A stretch of 64,000 nucleotides of DNA. It comes from Algoriphagus aestuariicola (GTDB lineage: Bacteria > Bacteroidota > Bacteroidia > Cytophagales > Cyclobacteriaceae). Of this stretch, positions 26,016 through 34,691 are shown piece after piece. The first letter of the stretch is position 1. Each line of letters opens with the position of its first letter. The position numbers and the translations under genes are program-made. The stretch is taken from contig NZ_JAFKCW010000003.1 in NCBI RefSeq assembly GCF_017254835.1, positions 124,001-188,000 of the forward strand, given 5' to 3'. The notes beneath the pieces are model-generated. The model was not told the DNA's origin, made no database searches, and saw only the letters and a program-made list of their open reading frames with translations.

Positions 26016-27308
26016 ATGAAAAAATTAATCCTTCCGCTGGTATTGCTGAGTGGCGTCGCAGTAGGCCAGACCAAGCTCCGTCCGGAAATTGACCAAAAAG
26101 CCGCCGCCTTAGAGGCCAAAGTCATTGAATGGCGCCGAGACATCCACCAAAATCCGGAGCTGGGTAATGCAGAGACTAGGACTGCCAAAAAGGTTGCAGA
26201 CCATCTTCGCTACCTCGGGATAGAAGTGCAGGAGAATGTCGCCGTAACCGGCGTCGTAGGCATCCTGCGCGGCGGGAAGCCTGGTCCCACAGTCGCGCTT
26301 CGTGCCGACATGGATGCGCTGCCAGTCACCGAGCGGGTGGATCTCCCTTTCAAGTCAACCGTCACCACTACCTACAATGGACAGGAGACTGGCGTGATGC
26401 ACGCCTGTGGACATGACACCCACGTGGCAATCTTGATGGGCGTAGCCGAAGTACTTGCCTCGATGAAAGACGATCTGCAAGGAACGGTCAAATTCCTCTT
26501 TCAACCAGCCGAAGAGGGTATCTATCAGGAAGGGGTGACCTCTTGGGGAGCCAAGCAGATGGTGGAAGAAGGTGTGATGAAGGATGTGGACGCCGTTTTT
26601 GGACTTCACATCGGCTCGCAGATGGAGGTCGGCAAGATTGGCTACCGCTCCGGGCCCGCGCTAGCTGGCGTGGACAATCTGGAAATCACTGTGCACGGCA
26701 CACAAGCCCACGGGGCATCCCCATGGTCGGGAGTTGACCCGATCGTAACCTCAGCCCAGATCGTCAACGGACTCCAAACGATAATTTCCCGTAACGTCAA
26801 CATTACCGCAGCACCTGCCATCGTCACCGTCGGAGCAATCCATGGCGGAATCCGCCACAACATCATTCCTGAAAAAGTCGAAATGATCGGCACGATCCGC
26901 ACCTTTGGCGACGAGCAACAGGCACTAGTCCACAAGCGCATCACGGAAATCGCCACCAACATCGCAGAAAGCGCCGGGGCCAAGGCCGATGTCAATATCG
27001 AAAAACTCTATCCCGCCACTGTCAACGACCCCACATTGACCGAACTCATGGGGCCTACCATTCTGGCTGCTGCAGGCGACGGCAATGTCATCACCAATCC
27101 GTTGATCACCGGAGCGGAGGATTTCAGCTTTTTCCAGCGGGAAAAACCCGGTTTGTTTATCTCTCTGGGAGGCATGAAGAAAGGGGGAGATCCTACCAAA
27201 ACCCCTTCCCACCATACGCCGGACTTTTACATTGACGAAGGCGGATTTGTGCTTGGCATGCGCGTGATGAGCTACTTTGTGGTGGATTATATGGGGATGA
27301 AGAAGTAA
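26016..27308 (+). CDS. Secreted M20 family amidohydrolase/carboxypeptidase
   Basis: 430 residues from the ATG at 26016, whose product begins with a signal peptide (MKKLILPLVLLSGVAVGQ). Metal-binding ALRADMDALP and MHACGHDTH, the QPAEEG catalytic-base motif, and late GAEDFSFF are hallmarks of the IAA-amino-acid hydrolase/hippurate hydrolase type. It would cleave N-acyl amino acids or small peptides in the periplasm. An upstream in-frame ATG (25932) would bury the signal peptide behind 28 residues. Divergent from the SDR gene. Confidence 0.93.
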   Translation: MKKLILPLVLLSGVAVGQTKLRPEIDQKAAALEAKVIEWRRDIHQNPELGNAETRTAKKVADHLRYLGIEVQENVAVTGVVGILRGGKPGPTVALRADMDALPVTERVDLPFKSTVTTTYNGQETGVMHACGHDTHVAILMGVAEVLASMKDDLQGTVKFLFQPAEEGIYQEGVTSWGAKQMVEEGVMKDVDAVFGLHIGSQMEVGKIGYRSGPALAGVDNLEITVHGTQAHGASPWSGVDPIVTSAQIVNGLQTIISRNVNITAAPAIVTVGAIHGGIRHNIIPEKVEMIGTIRTFGDEQQALVHKRITEIATNIAESAGAKADVNIEKLYPATVNDPTLTELMGPTILAAAGDGNVITNPLITGAEDFSFFQREKPGLFISLGGMKKGGDPTKTPSHHTPDFYIDEGGFVLGMRVMSYFVVDYMGMKK

Positions 27309-27329
27309 GCTGGAAGCAAAACAAGTAAT

Positions 27330-27401
27330 ATGGCTTTCGTATTTGGAGCAATCATTTTTCTTATTATAGTTCTCAGCTATGTTCAAAATAAGCGGTATTA
27401 A
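27330..27401 (+). CDS. 23-residue single-helix membrane peptide, or N-terminal anchor of the next gene
   Basis: ATG at 27330 encodes MAFVFGAIIFLIIVLSYVQ and a short basic tail, one membrane helix, then TAA at 27399-27401. The next gene continues in the same frame six bases later. It may be an independent micro-protein, or the anchor of one membrane protein cut by a nonsense codon. Confidence 0.45.
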   Translation: MAFVFGAIIFLIIVLSYVQNKRY

Positions 27402-27407
27402 AAAAAG

Positions 27408-27740
27408 TTGCGGAGACTTAAGGAAAGTCGGCCAAAACTTCCACGAAAAGAATACATACAGCTGTTAGTTGCGAAAGGCTTTGAAAAGCAACACGTTGAA
27501 GTTGTTCACGACGAAATCCGGAATTTTATTCAAGAGGATGATCTCTCAATTTATCCAGATGACGATCTTCACAAAATATATAGAATCGAAGACTTTGACG
27601 ACATAGCGCTAATTGATGGGATTTGTGAAAAGTTGAACTTGAGGACGCCAACACAGAAAGACCTTGAAGAACTCAATAGAAATACAATCGCGTTTGATGC
27701 GAACTATATCTTGAATCTGCTTAAAATTCTGACAGCATAA
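27408..27740 (+). CDS. Hypothetical acidic protein, possibly the soluble part of a split membrane protein
   Basis: 110 residues from TTG at 27408. N-terminal basic RRLKESRPKLPRKEYIQLL, then an acidic segment (EDDLSIYPDDDLHKIYRIEDFDDIALIDGICEKL) recalling the acyl-carrier-like fold of DUF1493-type proteins; similarity is by eye and weak. No ATG start is near. The reading frame is the same as the 23-codon membrane peptide upstream, separated only by TAA and two lysine codons. Followed by a strong terminator. Function unknown. Confidence 0.6.
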   Translation: MRRLKESRPKLPRKEYIQLLVAKGFEKQHVEVVHDEIRNFIQEDDLSIYPDDDLHKIYRIEDFDDIALIDGICEKLNLRTPTQKDLEELNRNTIAFDANYILNLLKILTA

Positions 27741-27756
27741 TTTTATTCCGGCCTGC

Positions 27757-27790
27757 AAAAGCCTCTCTCATTCTTCTGAGAGGGGCTTTT
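27757..27790. terminator. Strong bidirectional terminator
   Basis: Fourteen-bp stem with one G-T pair (27757-27770, 27777-27790), TTCTTC loop, A-run left and T-run right. Separates the rightward hypothetical gene from the leftward DUF4249 gene. Confidence 0.88.
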
Positions 27791-27858
27791 CTTGTAAAAG
27801 CCAACTTACAAAGTGCTCTTAGCTCCACATTTAGACCTTTCGACCCTACCACTTCCTT

Positions 27859-28959
27859 TCATTCATCAAACCACCAATCGGGAAAAGCCATGATACTATT
27901 TGGAAAAGCATTGCAACTTAGGCAGGTTGGGTCATACTGATCTCGTGACTTGCCCGGCTCGTAAACACAAATTTTCTCCAAAAAGTAAGGCACATCCGCC
28001 AACGTGGTAAAGATGCGGGTCATCTTCGCCTTGGAAACCTCAAAATACCCCAGAACTACCTCATTTTGGTCGTTCACATTGTATAGATTTCCTTTGATGG
28101 GGGCAGGCGGCGTATCAAAAACAGACCCCGTGTTGTTTACAACTTCTCCCACGCGTCTCCAGTATTCATAAGCATCCCTTGAAATGCTCAGCTGGCGAAC
28201 ATTAAAGTAGTGTCGGCTGAGGAATGATTGGTCCACGAGTCTTTTGGCCACGATCTGGCTGGTTTTGCCACTGGGAGCATTAAGCAAATCCCCATTGACC
28301 AGTGTGATTCTTTCGGGCTCGGGAAAATCGAAGACTACGCAGAGCGGCGGGGGTCTATTAAACGGATTGGGAAAAAAGGTAAGATCCCAGAAGTAGGCCT
28401 CGTCCACTGCCCAGCGCAGGTAATAGTCCCCTACTTGCTCGGGCAGCGTCACGTCGGTTTTGATCACCGCTTGGGCAGCGTCGGGATTGTCCCCCAATCT
28501 CGTGCGCTCAAATGAGACACTCAGCTCATCGGAGCCGATCACCTCAGGGATCGCTTGCGGCTCGGATCTATACACCGCCCCACTCATGACAATCTCCAGC
28601 ACATAGCGCGCGTCCGGAGACTCGTGAACAAAACCGTAAAGCTCGTACTGCCCCTCTTTGGGCTGTTGATAATCCCAAGTTTTGCCAGAAGTCTCGTCAA
28701 TGAGCTTCACCCAAGCCCCGGAAAAAGGCCTTGGTTTGTCATCCATTACGTAAATACTATCCCCCACACTCAGCGGTTCCCGAGCGTTGGAAGTGGTAGT
28801 TGATAAGTATACCGTCTGCGTCTCATTCAGATCCGTCAGAAGTCCCGACACGATGAGCCGTTCCCGTTCCGGCTTGTCCAGCTTGAAATTAATCTGGTCT
28901 ACGCAGGAATTTAACCCCAGCAAAAGACAAATTAACCCGACAATTTTTATCCTATTCAT
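27859..28959 (-). CDS. DUF4249 family lipoprotein
   Basis: 366 residues. Lipobox LGLNSC (Cys19). The start of the mature part, with RLIVSGLLTDLNETQTVYLS, and the C-terminal cluster of cysteines (CVYEPGKS, CLSC) are typical of DUF4249 proteins, which are almost always encoded directly after a TonB-dependent receptor, as here. The cluster of closely spaced Cys near the end suggests disulfides or metal binding. Starts within the last 8 bp of the receptor gene. Role: probably accessory surface protein of that receptor; ligand unknown. Confidence 0.88.
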   Translation of the reverse strand: MNRIKIVGLICLLLGLNSCVDQINFKLDKPERERLIVSGLLTDLNETQTVYLSTTTSNAREPLSVGDSIYVMDDKPRPFSGAWVKLIDETSGKTWDYQQPKEGQYELYGFVHESPDARYVLEIVMSGAVYRSEPQAIPEVIGSDELSVSFERTRLGDNPDAAQAVIKTDVTLPEQVGDYYLRWAVDEAYFWDLTFFPNPFNRPPPLCVVFDFPEPERITLVNGDLLNAPSGKTSQIVAKRLVDQSFLSRHYFNVRQLSISRDAYEYWRRVGEVVNNTGSVFDTPPAPIKGNLYNVNDQNEVVLGYFEVSKAKMTRIFTTLADVPYFLEKICVYEPGKSRDQYDPTCLSCNAFPNSIMAFPDWWFDE

Positions 28960-31363
28960 CGCTGCCTCCAAATTGAATACTGTATGTAATTGATGGGAAA
29001 ATTGAACCTAATATCGCCAGCCGATAAGGTCTAAGTTGCTGGGAATCTCCGTCTTTTTTCCAGAAGACCGAGTAGGCATTCTTTCGTCCGAAAAGGTTGT
29101 AGATGCCGAAATTCAGGCTGTCTCCTTTTTTCGAGAACACCTTTTCCACCGTGTAGGAAACATCCACCCGAAAATAATCGGGAATTCGGTACTTGTTGCG
29201 AACAGAATAGTCCGGCACGACCAAGCCTCCATTTAGGATGTAGGAAGCATTTACCGCACTTACTGGCCGACCGGTGGAATAATTGACGGAGAAGTTGAAC
29301 AAGCCCCTTGGATACATCTTGCGGCTGAGGATAAAGTTTACCTCGTGCGGCTTATCATAATTGGATGGAAACTTCTCGTTGTCGTTGATCTGCTCCTCCT
29401 CATATTCGCTCTGGGAGGTAAAAAACGAGCGGGAATAGGTATAAGCAAGCCATCCGGTCACCAATCCAAGGTTTTTCTTGATCAAAAACTCCACCCCATA
29501 GGCCTGTCCATCCCCGAAAACCAACTCGGTCTCCATATGCGGATTCAGAAAAATCTGGGCAAAATCCCGGTATTCCACTTGGTTTTGACTCATGCGATAA
29601 AAGGCATCAATGGAATATTCCCACTTATTGTCTTTGGAATTTTTGAAAATCCCAAGCGAAAAATTATCAGAGCGCTGGGGTGGAATATAGCTTGTGCTTA
29701 GCTGCCACAGATCAATGGGCGTCGGACCAAAGGTATTGGATACGGACTGGATGTATTGGAAAAGTCGGGCGTAGCTCAATTTTACGGAGAGTGTGGGATT
29801 GAGATTTTGACGAAGAGAAAATCTCGGCTCCAGCCCTGAGTAGGATTTGATCTTTCCTGAGGGAAAGACGGTCTCGCCCCTGATCTCAGCCTCGCTGATT
29901 GGAGCGTTCTCATTGTATAGGTACACCGTATCCGGACCCAGTTGAGAATAGGTCGAGTAGCGAAGTCCGGCGACCAAACCTGTATTCTTGCCCAACTCAT
30001 ATTCGAAGGAAAGAAATCCCGATAACTCCACTCCTTTCTCCTTGCCCGCTTGCTGATTCTGCACCGCTGATTCTTCATTGAATGGGCTCATTCGCTCGGG
30101 CTTTCCTTTGTAATAAACCCCCTCCAATCCAACAGTCAACGCCAAGTCTTCGTTGGCCCAGGTCGCTGAAAACTTCCCCTGCTGATAGCGCATCCCATTT
30201 TCCACCCTTGCGGCATCCACACCTTCCGGGTCAAAAAACGCATTGTCGAAATTGCCATCGGCCAAAAGTCCAGCCACGGAAATATTCTCGGAAACAATTC
30301 CCTTATAGCGCAGTGAGCTGATCCGATTGGCCCAGTCGTAGCCAAACTGGTCTGAAAACTGAAAGTCGTCACCGGTGACCAAGGTATTAGCTTCCAGAGA
30401 ATGGCCATTCCCCAAATCCCAATTCAACCCCACGTACCCGTCATAGAAATTTAGACGGCTGTTTTGGATGTCCAAATCGCGGGCTTGGTTTAGCAGCCAG
30501 TTGACATTGGACAGCCTACCTCCAAAAATCACCGAAACCTTGTCCTTCATCAGCGGCCCTTCGATCAGGATCTTGCCGTTGGACGTGCCCAGCCCCACCT
30601 GCCCTTGCCAGTTTTCCTTGTTGCCGGGACGCATTTGGATGTTCAACGCCGAACCCGCACGACCGCCAAAGGTGGAAGGCAGGTTGCCCTTGTAGAGCGT
30701 GAAGGTCTCCGTGACATCGGCATTGAAGCCGGAGAGAAAGCCCAGTGCATGGTTGGAACTCAACACCAAGGCCTCGTTCATCAGTAGAAGGTTCTGGTCC
30801 GCCTTGGCTCCCCGAACGTTGATGCCTGAGGTACCCTCGCCCACCGAACTTACGCCGGGCAAGAGCTGGAGGCCTTTGAAGATATCCGCCTCTCCGAGAA
30901 AGGCCGGAATAGCTTTCAGCTCCTGTGCGGTCAGCTTGGTGATCCCGGTGATCGGGTTTCGCACGTTGCGATCCGGCTCCTCCGAGAGGACAACCACCCC
31001 TTCGAGTTCATAGGATTTCTCCACCATTTCCAAGTTGACCACGGCATTGTCATAGAGCAGAATCTTGGTGAAAACGGGAACATTGGATAGGTGCCTGAAT
31101 ACTACCCGGTGTTCCCCCGGCTCGATCTGGAGGTAGTAGGTTCCAAACCTGTCGGTACTTACCCCAGTGAAAAGACCGTCCACATGAATTCCAACGCCCT
31201 GAAGCGCTTGCCCCCCTTCTTTCATGGTGATCTTGCCTGTAAGGACGTAGGTCTTGGCATGCACTCCTTCCTTTTTTCCAAAAGAAAAGGAAAGGGAATC
31301 CGTCTGGGCCCAGCCTTCAAACGAAATAATCAAACCTAAAAGTAACAGGGCCAGTGATTTCAT
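28952..31363 (-). CDS. TonB-dependent receptor with N-terminal regulatory-like domain
   Basis: 803 residues. Signal peptide ending WAQ, carboxypeptidase-regulatory-like domain (VLTGKITMKEGGQALQGVGI, about 40-110), plug domain (GINVRGAKADQNLLLMNEALV), and a beta-barrel. Shorter than SusC proteins and followed by DUF4249 rather than SusD, a distinct receptor class in Bacteroidota. It should import a ligand across the outer membrane; iron complexes or peptides are possible but no direct evidence is present. Confidence 0.93.
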   Translation of the reverse strand: MKSLALLLLGLIISFEGWAQTDSLSFSFGKKEGVHAKTYVLTGKITMKEGGQALQGVGIHVDGLFTGVSTDRFGTYYLQIEPGEHRVVFRHLSNVPVFTKILLYDNAVVNLEMVEKSYELEGVVVLSEEPDRNVRNPITGITKLTAQELKAIPAFLGEADIFKGLQLLPGVSSVGEGTSGINVRGAKADQNLLLMNEALVLSSNHALGFLSGFNADVTETFTLYKGNLPSTFGGRAGSALNIQMRPGNKENWQGQVGLGTSNGKILIEGPLMKDKVSVIFGGRLSNVNWLLNQARDLDIQNSRLNFYDGYVGLNWDLGNGHSLEANTLVTGDDFQFSDQFGYDWANRISSLRYKGIVSENISVAGLLADGNFDNAFFDPEGVDAARVENGMRYQQGKFSATWANEDLALTVGLEGVYYKGKPERMSPFNEESAVQNQQAGKEKGVELSGFLSFEYELGKNTGLVAGLRYSTYSQLGPDTVYLYNENAPISEAEIRGETVFPSGKIKSYSGLEPRFSLRQNLNPTLSVKLSYARLFQYIQSVSNTFGPTPIDLWQLSTSYIPPQRSDNFSLGIFKNSKDNKWEYSIDAFYRMSQNQVEYRDFAQIFLNPHMETELVFGDGQAYGVEFLIKKNLGLVTGWLAYTYSRSFFTSQSEYEEEQINDNEKFPSNYDKPHEVNFILSRKMYPRGLFNFSVNYSTGRPVSAVNASYILNGGLVVPDYSVRNKYRIPDYFRVDVSYTVEKVFSKKGDSLNFGIYNLFGRKNAYSVFWKKDGDSQQLRPYRLAILGSIFPSITYSIQFGGSDE

Positions 31364-31445
31364 ACCCCTACAAACTACAAAATAAGCCGAAACTTCCTAA
31401 ACCACCTGCGTAAAAGACAAGCTTTGCCAGAGATAGAAAAAAAAA

Positions 31446-31461
31446 TCGGGTCAAGACCCGA
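31446..31461 (-). terminator. Intrinsic terminator after purine nucleoside phosphorylase
   Basis: Stem TCGGG/CCCGA extended to seven bp (31446-31452, 31455-31461), leftward followed by nine T. It separates the phosphorylase gene from the TonB receptor gene, so the latter has its own promoter. Confidence 0.85.
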
Positions 31462-31483
31462 CAATCCTACAAGCATTCATCTC

Positions 31484-32302
31484 TCATATTCGGCCTACTA
31501 GCTCCCGAATAATCAAAGCCATCACCGGCTCCGCCTTGGCCGCTGCCGCAAGTACATCGGCAATGGACACTTTGTGAATCTTTCCCTCCACACCCAGATC
31601 GGTGATCGCCGAGATCCCAAAAACCTCCATCCCGGCATGCCTTGCTACCAACACCTCCGGTACGGTACTCATACCTACCGCGTCGCCTCCTATTATCCGG
31701 AAGTAGCGATATTCCGCTGGCGTCTCCAGGTTTGGGCCCTCAACTCCTACATACACACCTCGATGGAGCTTGATACCATGCAAATCGGCGATCTCAAAAG
31801 CTTGTTCCATCAAAGCCAGCGAGTAGGTGTCGCTCATGTCCGGAAATCGGGGCCCGAGTTCATCATAATTTCTACCCCGAAGCGGGTTCTCCGAAAACAT
31901 GCTGATGTGGTCACTAATAATCATGACATCGCCCACCTCCTGAAGCGGATTCAAGCCCCCTGATGCGTTGGACACCAAAAGTATCGACACTCCGAGCTCC
32001 TTCATGACGCGAACCGGAAAGGTGACCTCCTTCATGGAATATCCCTCATAATAGTGGAAGCGGCCCTTCATTGCGACGACCTTCTTGCCCGACAACATGC
32101 CAAAAATCAGCTTGCCTGAATGGCTCTCGACCGTGGAAAGCGGAAAATGGGGAATATCTTTGTAATCTATCTCCAGTTCTACCTCGATCTGGTTGCCCAA
32201 ACTCCCCAATCCAGTCCCCAATATGATCCCGACCGGAACGGCAGAAGGATGTAACTTTTGGATAAATGAAACAGCTTCCTGTATTTGTTTGAGGTAGTCC
32301 AT
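31484..32302 (-). CDS. Purine nucleoside phosphorylase (trimeric type)
   Basis: 272 residues, size of the trimeric class. Phosphate-binding GTGLGSLGNQI and ESHSGKL; purine site segment VSNASGGLNPLQEVGDVMIISDHI, and VEGPNLETPAEYR, GGDAVGMSTVPEVLVARHAGM. It splits inosine and guanosine (and deoxy forms) to base and pentose-1-phosphate. The substrate-binding Asn in VSN/AITDLGVEG region is kept. Divergent from the FMN reductase gene with a 95-bp intergenic. Confidence 0.94.
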   Translation of the reverse strand: MDYLKQIQEAVSFIQKLHPSAVPVGIILGTGLGSLGNQIEVELEIDYKDIPHFPLSTVESHSGKLIFGMLSGKKVVAMKGRFHYYEGYSMKEVTFPVRVMKELGVSILLVSNASGGLNPLQEVGDVMIISDHISMFSENPLRGRNYDELGPRFPDMSDTYSLALMEQAFEIADLHGIKLHRGVYVGVEGPNLETPAEYRYFRIIGGDAVGMSTVPEVLVARHAGMEVFGISAITDLGVEGKIHKVSIADVLAAAAKAEPVMALIIRELVGRI

Positions 32303-32397
32303 AGTTTTTTGCTGATTTTCGGGTAAAGATATAAGATTGGTTTAGGCTGAGAACTTTTCCCCCGGCCTGCTTGTATAGGATACAGAAAATTTACCCC

Positions 32398-32922
32398 ATG
32401 ATCAAGATCATCGTAGGAACTAACCGACCTAACTCAATATCGAAGCTCATCGCAAGTCGCTATCAAGAAATTCTTCGTGAAAAAGGCGCTGAATCGGAGA
32501 TACTGGAATTGGAACGTCTTCCTGCTGACTTTATAAAAACGGCACTTTACGAAAACAACGGTCGCAATGAAGAATACAACGCCTTCCACAGCCGCGTAAA
32601 AGAGGGGAAAAAGTTTGTTTTCATCGTCCCTGAATACAATGGGTCCTTTCCAGGGATCCTAAAATCCTTCATTGACGGGATGACTTATCCGAACACTTTT
32701 CGGAACAAAAAATGTGCTTTGGTGGGAATTTCGTCTGGAATAGGCGGGGGTGGCATCGCTTTGAGCCACCTCACCGACATCTTCCATTATCTGGGCATGC
32801 ATGTCCTTGCTCTCAAGCCGAAGCTTGCCAAAATCGAGCAAAATATGTCAGATAACCTGCTCACCAACAGGCTGTATTTGGACTTGCTGCACACCCAGGC
32901 AGACATGCTGCTTGAGTTTTAG
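32398..32922 (+). CDS. NADPH-dependent FMN reductase family protein
   Basis: 174 residues from the ATG at 32398 (MIKIIVGTNRPNSISKLIA), flavodoxin-like fold. Flavin-binding GTNRPNSIS at the N-terminus and VPEYNGSFPGILKSFID in the middle are typical; GISSGIGGGGIALSHL follows. Such enzymes reduce FMN, quinones or chromate with NAD(P)H. The stop is 3 bp from the ftsZ stop in convergent arrangement, with no visible terminator between. Confidence 0.9.
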   Translation: MIKIIVGTNRPNSISKLIASRYQEILREKGAESEILELERLPADFIKTALYENNGRNEEYNAFHSRVKEGKKFVFIVPEYNGSFPGILKSFIDGMTYPNTFRNKKCALVGISSGIGGGGIALSHLTDIFHYLGMHVLALKPKLAKIEQNMSDNLLTNRLYLDLLHTQADMLLEF

Positions 32923-32925
32923 GAC

Positions 32926-34581
32926 TTAGTCCACATTGTCGTGCAGAAATCTGTTGTTGCCAAGAATCTCGTTCTCGTCGTTCAGATTGTACTTGCTTAT
33001 CGCTGGCTCTGAGCTGTGCTGAGGCTCGTTTAGCACCACGTTCTTCCGCTGGTAGGCAGGCACATTCATTTTTTCCTTTAGCTCATCTGGGCTTGGGTTG
33101 AACACTCGGCTGCCTTTCAGTTTTTCGAATCGCTCGTGCGCTCTCTGAATCGCCTTCTGCTTCATCTGCTCATAGTAGTCGTTGGCAAATACTTGTGGCA
33201 CTGGCTCAGACTCCTTCGGAAGCATCACCTGAGGCTTTTTGGTGGACTCTTCCTCTAGATCAAAGACGATCTTTTCAGGCTTTGCTTCCACTTTTGGTTC
33301 TACTTTAGGCTCAGGCTTTTCTTCTGGTTGCAGTACGGGGGAGAAGTTGAATTCGAATTCCTCTTCTTTTTCCTCGACCACCGGCTTGGCAGGCGCAGGA
33401 GCGGGCGCTTTTGGCAGGCTGAAGGTAAAGGTAGCGCCACCGGAAATCGGCTCTTCTTTTACTTGCTGGCTTTTGCCTGAGTCCAAGTTGATCACGGTCT
33501 TCACCACCTCTGGAGCAGCTACAGGCGTGCTGGCTACCGGATTATTAAATGCCGATACGATGCTGCCGTTTTCCTTAGCTCTGGTCTTGTCGGACAGCTT
33601 GTCCATCTCAAAGCCAGTCGCTATCACAGTAACGCGGATCGCCTTGCCCAGCTCCGGATCGATACCTTGACCGAAGATGACCTCGGCATTATCACCTGCC
33701 TTCTCCTGGATATATTCGGTGATCTCGCTGAGTTCGTCCATAGACAATTCCTCGTCTTCGCCGGACATGATGGAAAGAAGGATTTTTTGAGCTCCTTTGA
33801 TGTCCACATTGTTGAGCAACGGAGAGGAAATCGCTGCGCCAGCTGCGCGGATGGCACGGCCTTCGCCTTCTTCGGTAGACGATCCCATTACGGCAGCTCC
33901 GGCATCTTTCATGACGGTCTTCACATCCTCAAAGTCCACGTTGACATCCTGATGGATGGTGATGATCTCGGCGATGGATTTTGCGGCGGTAGTCAAAATA
34001 TCGTCTGCCTTGCTAAAAGCAGTACGGATTGCAAGGTTGCCATAGATCTCGCGCAGTTTGTCGTTGAGGATCACAAGGACGGTGTCGCAGTTTTCTCTCA
34101 GAGACTCGATACCGGACTGTGCCACGGCCATTTTCTTTTTGCCCTCAAACATAAACGGAGCCGTGACGATGCCTACGGTTAAAATGTTTAGCTCCTTGGC
34201 AATCTTGGCCACGATAGGAGCAGCACCGGTACCGGTACCACCGCCCATGCCGGCAGTGATGAAAACCATCTTGGTGTTGTCCGCCAACAGCTCACGGATT
34301 TCCTCTTGGGACTCGATGGCTGCGTTTCGGCCTTGCTCAGGATTGGCTCCGGCTCCGAGGCCTTCGGTCAAGTTGGCTCCAAGTTGTAGTCGCAAAGGCA
34401 CAGGACTGGATTTCAGGGCCTGGGCATCCGTGTTGACCACGACAAACTCCACATCTTTGATTCCCTGAGAATACATGTGGTTTACGGCATTGCTACCGCC
34501 CCCTCCCACACCAATTACTTTGATGATTGACTTTTGGTTTTTTGGAAGGTCAAATCTGTAATCTTTCATGTTATCTGACAT
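32926..34581 (-). CDS. ftsZ: Cell division GTPase FtsZ
   Basis: 551 residues; GTPase core about 1-330 with GVGGGGSNAV and tubulin signature GGGTGTG (113-119), then a long Pro/Glu/Lys-rich linker (about 345-490) and a C-terminal peptide ending NRFLHDNVD, conserved in the phylum. Longer than E. coli FtsZ (383) because of this linker. It polymerises to the division ring. Last gene of the dcw operon, 110 bp after ftsA, the largest gap in the cluster. Confidence 0.98.
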   Translation of the reverse strand: MSDNMKDYRFDLPKNQKSIIKVIGVGGGGSNAVNHMYSQGIKDVEFVVVNTDAQALKSSPVPLRLQLGANLTEGLGAGANPEQGRNAAIESQEEIRELLADNTKMVFITAGMGGGTGTGAAPIVAKIAKELNILTVGIVTAPFMFEGKKKMAVAQSGIESLRENCDTVLVILNDKLREIYGNLAIRTAFSKADDILTTAAKSIAEIITIHQDVNVDFEDVKTVMKDAGAAVMGSSTEEGEGRAIRAAGAAISSPLLNNVDIKGAQKILLSIMSGEDEELSMDELSEITEYIQEKAGDNAEVIFGQGIDPELGKAIRVTVIATGFEMDKLSDKTRAKENGSIVSAFNNPVASTPVAAPEVVKTVINLDSGKSQQVKEEPISGGATFTFSLPKAPAPAPAKPVVEEKEEEFEFNFSPVLQPEEKPEPKVEPKVEAKPEKIVFDLEEESTKKPQVMLPKESEPVPQVFANDYYEQMKQKAIQRAHERFEKLKGSRVFNPSPDELKEKMNVPAYQRKNVVLNEPQHSSEPAISKYNLNDENEILGNNRFLHDNVD

Positions 34582-34691
34582 ATTTTATGGTTTGGTGAAA
34601 ATTTTCAATTGTGATGTTTTTGACTAAAAAAGGGGTAAAAAAGGAAGTAGTCCGCAAGGCTGATTACCTCCCCAATCATAAGCCCTAGTGA

